Shown in pieces: positions 59,801 through 64,000 of a stretch of DNA of 64,000 bases. The stretch lies in the NCBI RefSeq assembly GCF_001680005.1, contig NC_033565.1, forward strand, positions 1,469,501-1,533,500, in the 5' to 3' direction. A program made the translations under genes and the position numbers. Below the pieces are notes generated by a model. It was not told the origin of the DNA and made no database searches. It worked only from the letters and a program-made list of their open reading frames with translations. Positions within the stretch are counted from its first letter, which is position 1. Every line of letters begins with the position of its first letter. The DNA comes from Plasmodium coatneyi. Taxonomy: Eukaryota > Apicomplexa > Aconoidasida > Haemosporida > Plasmodiidae.

Positions 59801-60017
59801 CCGCCTCATAAATGTAGTTAAAAAATTCGACGTTCTCATTTTTTGCGTGGGATTCACTATTCTTCCATTTATGCCTTTCATTTATTTGGCTTCTAAATCG
59901 ATTTTTGCGTACACACCATACCAGGAAGCTTATCAGCAGGAACAGGTAGAAGAAGCAGATGCACGTAAGTTCGGAGTAGGTCAATGGCAGGCTGTCCGCT
60001 TTGCAAACCCGGCCCAT
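53840..60017 (-). CDS. P5-like P-type cation ATPase (probably Plasmodium ATPase3), 2 exons
   Basis: Exon 1 is 60017-54334 and exon 2 is 54173-53840, joined in phase across a GTGAGT...GCAG intron; about 2,005 residues. Two hydrophobic segments near the N-terminus (CICFFYLFLLISFLVWCV; FIFFIFLLLCFSITYGIL) flank others. The actuator motif LLTGESRPMKK is near 528, the phosphorylation motif FFFDKTGTLTG has its Asp near 750, and the hinge motif MCGDGSNDCGALK near 1680 carries the NDCGALK form typical of P5 ATPases. The C-terminal membrane helices end in exon 2. P5 pumps act in ER or endolysosomal membranes (P5A removes mistargeted helices, P5B exports polyamines). The helix before the phosphorylation site reads QILPVWTP rather than the usual PPxLP, so the P5A or P5B class is unclear. 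Large low-complexity insertions, including a seven-residue repeat, double the usual size. From memory, P. falciparum ATPase3 is the likely ortholog. Confidence 0.9.
57160..57285 (-). repeat. 21-base minisatellite encoding VGESNFI heptapeptides in the ATPase
   Basis: About five to six tandem 21-base units encode VGESNFI variants (AGESNFI, VGESSFV) in the insertion between the phosphorylation site and the nucleotide-binding region. Three central units are nearly identical, indicating recent expansion. Confidence 0.88.
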
Positions 60018-61658
60018 GTTGCCTATTCCTCCTCGTGAGGGGCCTTCTCCCCAGGGGGTTCTTCCTTTATTTTGGTTAGCTATCCACGCAGCGGATCCGC
60101 TTTAGCGGAGTACGTCTAATGCGTGGAGGAGCTCTTCGGTGAAGGCCCTATATATTTGGGCGGGTCCTCACTAGTTAGAGGAGAAACCTCTGCGCAGGTG
60201 GGAAGATCAAGGAGTTCCCCTTTTGGGTAAGTACAACTGGGTTCCCTTCTCCTCCACTGCTACGAAGCGACATAATCGCGTTGGTCAATGTGCTTCGCAA
60301 AATGAGTAGTCAAACTGCGCAAAATGGTTGTGCATCTGTGGGTCGGTGTAAAATGCATTTGAGTATCTTCACCATAAAAAAAAATGACCCCCTTTTTGCA
60401 ACTCTGCGTTAACAGGCAGGGTTACAAACGTTAAGGGAAAAATTTTTAAAATAATAAAAGGTAAAAAAGTAAACATAAAAATAAGAATAAAAATAAATCC
60501 AAACATGAACCCGGCAGGGTACACCCCTAAGATGGTAACTCAAGGGATTTACATAAACATGCTCTTGGGTATATCTACGTGCAAAACATCGTGCTGCCTT
60601 TTTACCCTTTGCCTTTTGCGCATGTAGGGGGAAGTTTTGCACGGAAGATATATCGCAGAAAGTAGAGGCTTTCCCTACGTGTAAGAAATGTGCCCACGGG
60701 GGGAAAATGTTAACTGGTTTGTTGCCACTGTGCTCTCTGAATTAATCACTTATACACACGTGTAGTGCACGTGAGGAAGTTTGCATGAAAAAGGCGACTT
60801 GCGTTTGAGGAGAGTTGTGTGGGCATTCTCCTATCGGGTGCGATCAACTAAGGGGGAAAACACCTATGTGCATTTGATATGCCTGGGCCCACTGCAAGCT
60901 CGGAAAAAAGCACCCCGTAGCGTTTCTGCGCTGTTTTTACTGCCCATTCGCGAAGCGGTTCTGAGAAGGCGCGCTGCGAGAAACGTAACGGGTATTTCCG
61001 GTACGGGGAGAATTGTACATCCGCTCTGCTGTGCCAGTTTGGTTTGGCTTACACTGCTTGGACTATTCTTCTTTTTCCTATTTTGCCACGTGATCATCGC
61101 CTCTTGCCATGTTGTATATTCCTTTTTTCGCGTCGAAATTGCGCCAGAGCTGCGTCGAATTTTGTATAGTGCCCCCACGGTGAAACCACCGACGCCACGA
61201 CCAATAAAATCGCTCCCGTTAGAGACGTGCTTCTGCGAGGCGGGCCCCACGGTGTGCGCCCACTGGCTCGTTGAGAGGCCCATTCGGCGGTGCCTTCGGG
61301 GTGACTTTTTAAGATACACTCCTTTTGCAACTTCCCTTGCCGCTTCCTGAGGAAAATTCCCCATAACGTCAACACATGCATTTCGAGCAACCGTTTTTTT
61401 TTTTCCCCCACAAGCTGAACAACTCGAACTGCAACACGACCCACCCCCTCCCGAAAGGAAGTCAAACAGCATATAGATGCATCGTTCGGGGAAAGAACAA
61501 GAAGGCATATTACCCCATTTTGTCGCATGTATTTGTGGAAAAAAAAAAATTCCACTTGGAGTGCCAAGCGGTATAATTAAACACATGCATATGGATACGT
61601 AAGCATGTGCATGTTTGTAAAACTAGTTACGACCTGATTCGTCGATTTGTTTACTAGA
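60018..61658. promoter_or_regulatory. Divergent promoter region, ATPase / PhyH-like gene
   Basis: About 1.64 kb between head-to-head starts, with a G/C-rich inverted repeat at 60084-60126. ORFs of up to 240 codons on both strands overlap one another, show no family similarity and look fortuitous. Confidence 0.45.
60084..60126. other. Inverted-repeat (hairpin) element upstream of the ATPase
   Basis: CCACGCA at 60084-60090 pairs perfectly with TGCGTGG at 60120-60126. Inside, TCCGC and GCGGA form a five-pair stem around a TTTA loop (60096-60109), next to the palindrome GCGGATCCGC. It lies 67 bases upstream of the ATPase ATG, so it may fold in the 5' UTR or bind protein as DNA. Confidence 0.45.
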
Positions 61659-63581
61659 ATGGTTAAACGCGGGGAACCTTTGCGCTCCAAGTTTGAGTAC
61701 AAGTACCTGCTTTACGCCCTGTCGTTTGTGTCGCTGAACGTGGGTAAGGGAAGAGTGGCTGTCTCCAGCACGAAAGTGTCCCGGTGTGGGCGTTGCCGAT
61801 GTGTCGAAGGGGTGAGCACCACCGCTCAGCCGTTTTAGCGTCGTCGAGATGCATGCAGTCGATTAAGACATCGCTCTCGCGACTATCCATTGGGGCATTG
61901 CTCATTGCGTGACAGCCCATTGCGTGACAGCCCATTGCGTGACAGCCCATTGCGCGACTGCCCATTTTGCTACTCCCCCCTCGCAGGAATTTGCAATGAA
62001 TACATTAAACGGAAAAAGGAAAAGTATAAACATAAGGAGCAGAAGATCTACTTCCACCTAACGGAGAAGAACTTTGAATTTATCGATAAAAAGAAATATG
62101 GAAACCGAATCGAAAAGGTATGCGCAAATTTCAACCTGCCCCTTGTCGCCATTTCGGGGGCAGCAAATAATTACTACCCTGTGGACTACCACTTGCAATA
62201 TTTGAGTAATTTGTTTGAAGGGAAAAAAGATGAATTAAGAAAGGTTATCGAAAATGGGAATAAAAGAAATGTAGAACCAAACAAACGTCTTGACGCAATT
62301 TTGGAGGATGTGATAAAGTTTATGGAGGTCCAGTGCGCAGTGGCGGATCACGAAGGGGAAGAGGTGCATTCTTCCCCCGCAGTGCAATCCTTTTTAGGGA
62401 ACTTGAATTGGACGCACTTGAAGGAATTCATTTTGGAGCGTAACAGGGTTAAGGTTAAATCGGTTAACGAATTTGTGGACACCCTGATCGATGAGCTATA
62501 TGTCTATGCGTACATATACCTACTAGTGAATTACAAGAGAAACAACTTTTTCGACTTTGTGAGGAAGAAGCGGTCGTACAGGCACTGCAGTGAAAATGTG
62601 GGGAAGGATCTCGGGTTGGAGCTAAGCAGCTACTTGGGGCTCGACCAGGATGGCGCAGAAACAGCGGTAAGCGGGACAGACGCTGGTGTGCAAGGCGAAC
62701 CCATCGTAGAACCTGCCAAGTACGTCCTAAACATCGACACGGTGAACGAAATACAAGAAAGCCTAGCCACCTACGGAGTAGTCGTTTTGAAGAACTTCCT
62801 CCGAAAAGTAGACATGGAAAAAATAAAAAAAGATTTATTCCTCGACAAGAAAGAAATGAACGTATCGCCCCTTCTCATGGATAAGGATAATAACATTTTC
62901 TGCATACGACCCACACGGGGAAGGCAGTACTGCATACTACGCAACAGCAAAGTGAGCGACCTCTTCACAAATTTGCAGCAGTACTGGATGAATATCATTT
63001 ATGCGTACTTACCAATTGGGGAGTACCAAAATATGTACGATTTGATGGAAAAAAATTCACTTCTAAAAATGGACAATTTTAAAAGTGTAAATGTGTCGAC
63101 TGAGAGGAATGATAAAATATTTTTATCTGAATTGCAATTGGTGAACAACGAACCGCTGAGCGAAATTCAGTCCCACCATGTCGACAATGGGTTAAGTGGG
63201 ATAAGCGTTATTTTGCCGCTGAATAGGATAAACGAGGAGTCTGGAAACTTTGAATTTTTTCTCGGAACACATTTATTTACGTCCATAAAAATGAAAAAAT
63301 GGAAGGAGAAAATTCATAATTTTAAGAGATTTTTACAGATATATTACCAAACAGGGTCATCCTTCGTTCCCGATGTGAATCCACAAGACGTCATCATTTA
63401 TGACTCCAAGATTTTGCATAGGGGGTTATCAAACAATTTGTGGGTTAAGAATTCTTCCCTAATTTATCGCTATGATTATAAAAAGTATCCTCCCCCTGGG
63501 CAGGATTTCATTGACATTTGTTCGTACAACTTTATTGGGAAATGCATTTCGGTTTTTAATTTTTTTGGTAAGTATCTCTAG
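61659..63581 (+). CDS. Phytanoyl-CoA dioxygenase (PhyH)-like 2-oxoglutarate/Fe(II) oxygenase with N-terminal leader
   Basis: Exon 1 (61659-61743) starts at ATG and encodes MVKRGEPLRSKFEYKYLL then YALSFVSLNV, a signal-peptide or anchor-like stretch. Exon 2 (61987-63581) continues in phase to a stop at 63581, about 559 residues. The C-terminal half has the PhyH double-stranded beta-helix pattern: YGVVVLKNFL near 290, SHHVDNGLSGISVILPLN (the HxD metal pair), ESGNFEFFLGTHLF, then PQDVIIYDSKILHRG with the distal His, and YRYD supplying a candidate oxoglutarate-binding Arg. The metal-binding triad is intact, so activity is likely. The N-terminal half is helical, Lys-rich and unrecognised. Substrate is unknown; family members hydroxylate lipids, acyl-CoAs or small metabolites. 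The frame upstream of exon 2 (61890 on) is intronic repeat, so that ATG is not the start. A possible extra 3' exon is reported under findings. Confidence 0.8.
61903..61970 (+). repeat. 15-base tandem repeat in the PhyH-like gene intron
   Basis: Four to five copies of a CATTGCGTGACAGCC-type unit lie just before the exon 2 acceptor. Their translation (RDSPLRDSPL) extends the ORF upstream artificially. Confidence 0.88.
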
Positions 63582-64000
63582 GGGGTGGGGATAAGGAAGT
63601 GGTTCCATTTGCAGCGAGTTGGAAAGAAAAAAGGGGAGACGGAAGAAGCAGTCGAAGGGTGAAGAATTTTTTTTTTTTCTTTTTTTTTATGTAGATCTAG
63701 TTGCATTGGTTATGCACATGTATACCTTCGGGGTGTCATCCCCAACAGGTTCCTGTTAACCCCACGCCCACTACGAATTTCACGTTCCGCCGTTTATTTG
63801 CTTCCCAACGGGATTGGTTGTGATAAAACGGTGTGCTTCACCGTCTTTTTTTTTCCCCATTTTGGGAAGGAACCAACTATGAATATGAAGACATACACCC
63901 CTGGGGTAGTCTTCTCCCTTTCCGTGATGCCCTACGGGGATGCTCCCAATTACACAGTTACGCTAATCCGCAATGGCGCAACATTTGGCTGTCCCCCCAC
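63582..64000. other. Downstream region at right edge
   Basis: About 0.42 kb following the PhyH-like stop. It contains T-rich tracts near 63666-63689 and a candidate alternative last exon at 63695-63759; otherwise nothing recognised. Confidence 0.4.

Noticed and set aside
60864..61586. Overlapping ORFs of 189 and 240 codons on opposite strands
   Set aside because: Both cover the same bases, lack motifs and sit in a divergent promoter region; a GC-richer patch explains the open frames.
61890..61986. PhyH-like start at 61890 with RDSPL repeats
   Set aside because: This stretch is intronic minisatellite; a GTAAGG donor at 61744 and a CAG acceptor at 61986 link a better leader exon in phase.

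Overview
The window is nuclear DNA from a malaria parasite, most likely a Plasmodium of the vivax/knowlesi/cynomolgi group. The signs are long AT homopolymers (A or T runs of 18-35 bases) set in otherwise mixed-composition DNA with many short C and G runs, very long low-complexity coding regions (Lys, Glu, Ser, Asn, Gly), short GT-AG introns with T-rich acceptors, and strongly apicomplexan gene content. P. falciparum-like DNA would be far more AT-rich. From memory only, BCKDH-E1beta and a P-type ATPase lie close together on P. falciparum chromosome 5, which would make this a syntenic block. No species name can be proven from the sequence.

Layout, left to right: a partial TRAPPC8-like TRAPP subunit on the minus strand (1-4177); an MMS19-like protein on the plus strand (5835-12739, 2 exons); a nine-exon TMEM222/RTE1-family membrane protein on the minus strand (13533-15277); a giant C2/EF-hand-like protein of about 4,640 residues on the plus strand (16861-30778), whose reading frame is broken only at a 26-base poly(A) run; a protein with ten CCCH-like zinc fingers (31448-36424, minus); mitochondrial branched-chain 2-oxo acid dehydrogenase E1 beta (38358-39482, minus); a TPM/MOLO1-type membrane protein reconstructed from six exons (40439-42971, minus); a DDX21/RH3-like DEAD-box helicase with a candidate secretory leader (43048-45212, minus); a small four-exon coiled-coil protein (47017-48115, plus); a second, divergent DEVD-box helicase with a hydrophobic leader (48149-49972, minus); an AN1 zinc-finger protein (51872-53120, plus); a large P5-like P-type ATPase (53840-60017, minus, 2 exons); and a phytanoyl-CoA dioxygenase-like protein (61659-63581, plus).

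There is no operon structure. Each gene has its own intergenic region of roughly 0.6-1.9 kb, with two exceptions: the coiled-coil and second helicase genes converge with 33 bases between their stop codons, and only about 76 bases separate the first helicase stop from the proposed start of the TPM gene. The genes serve vesicle traffic (TRAPPC8, perhaps TMEM222 and AN1), Fe-S protein maturation (MMS19), mitochondrial acetyl-CoA supply (BCKDH), RNA remodelling (two helicases, CCCH protein) and membrane transport (ATPase). No mobile element, CRISPR array, rRNA or tRNA gene was seen. Exon structures were derived by hand from splice signals, reading phase and family similarity; all carried phases close.
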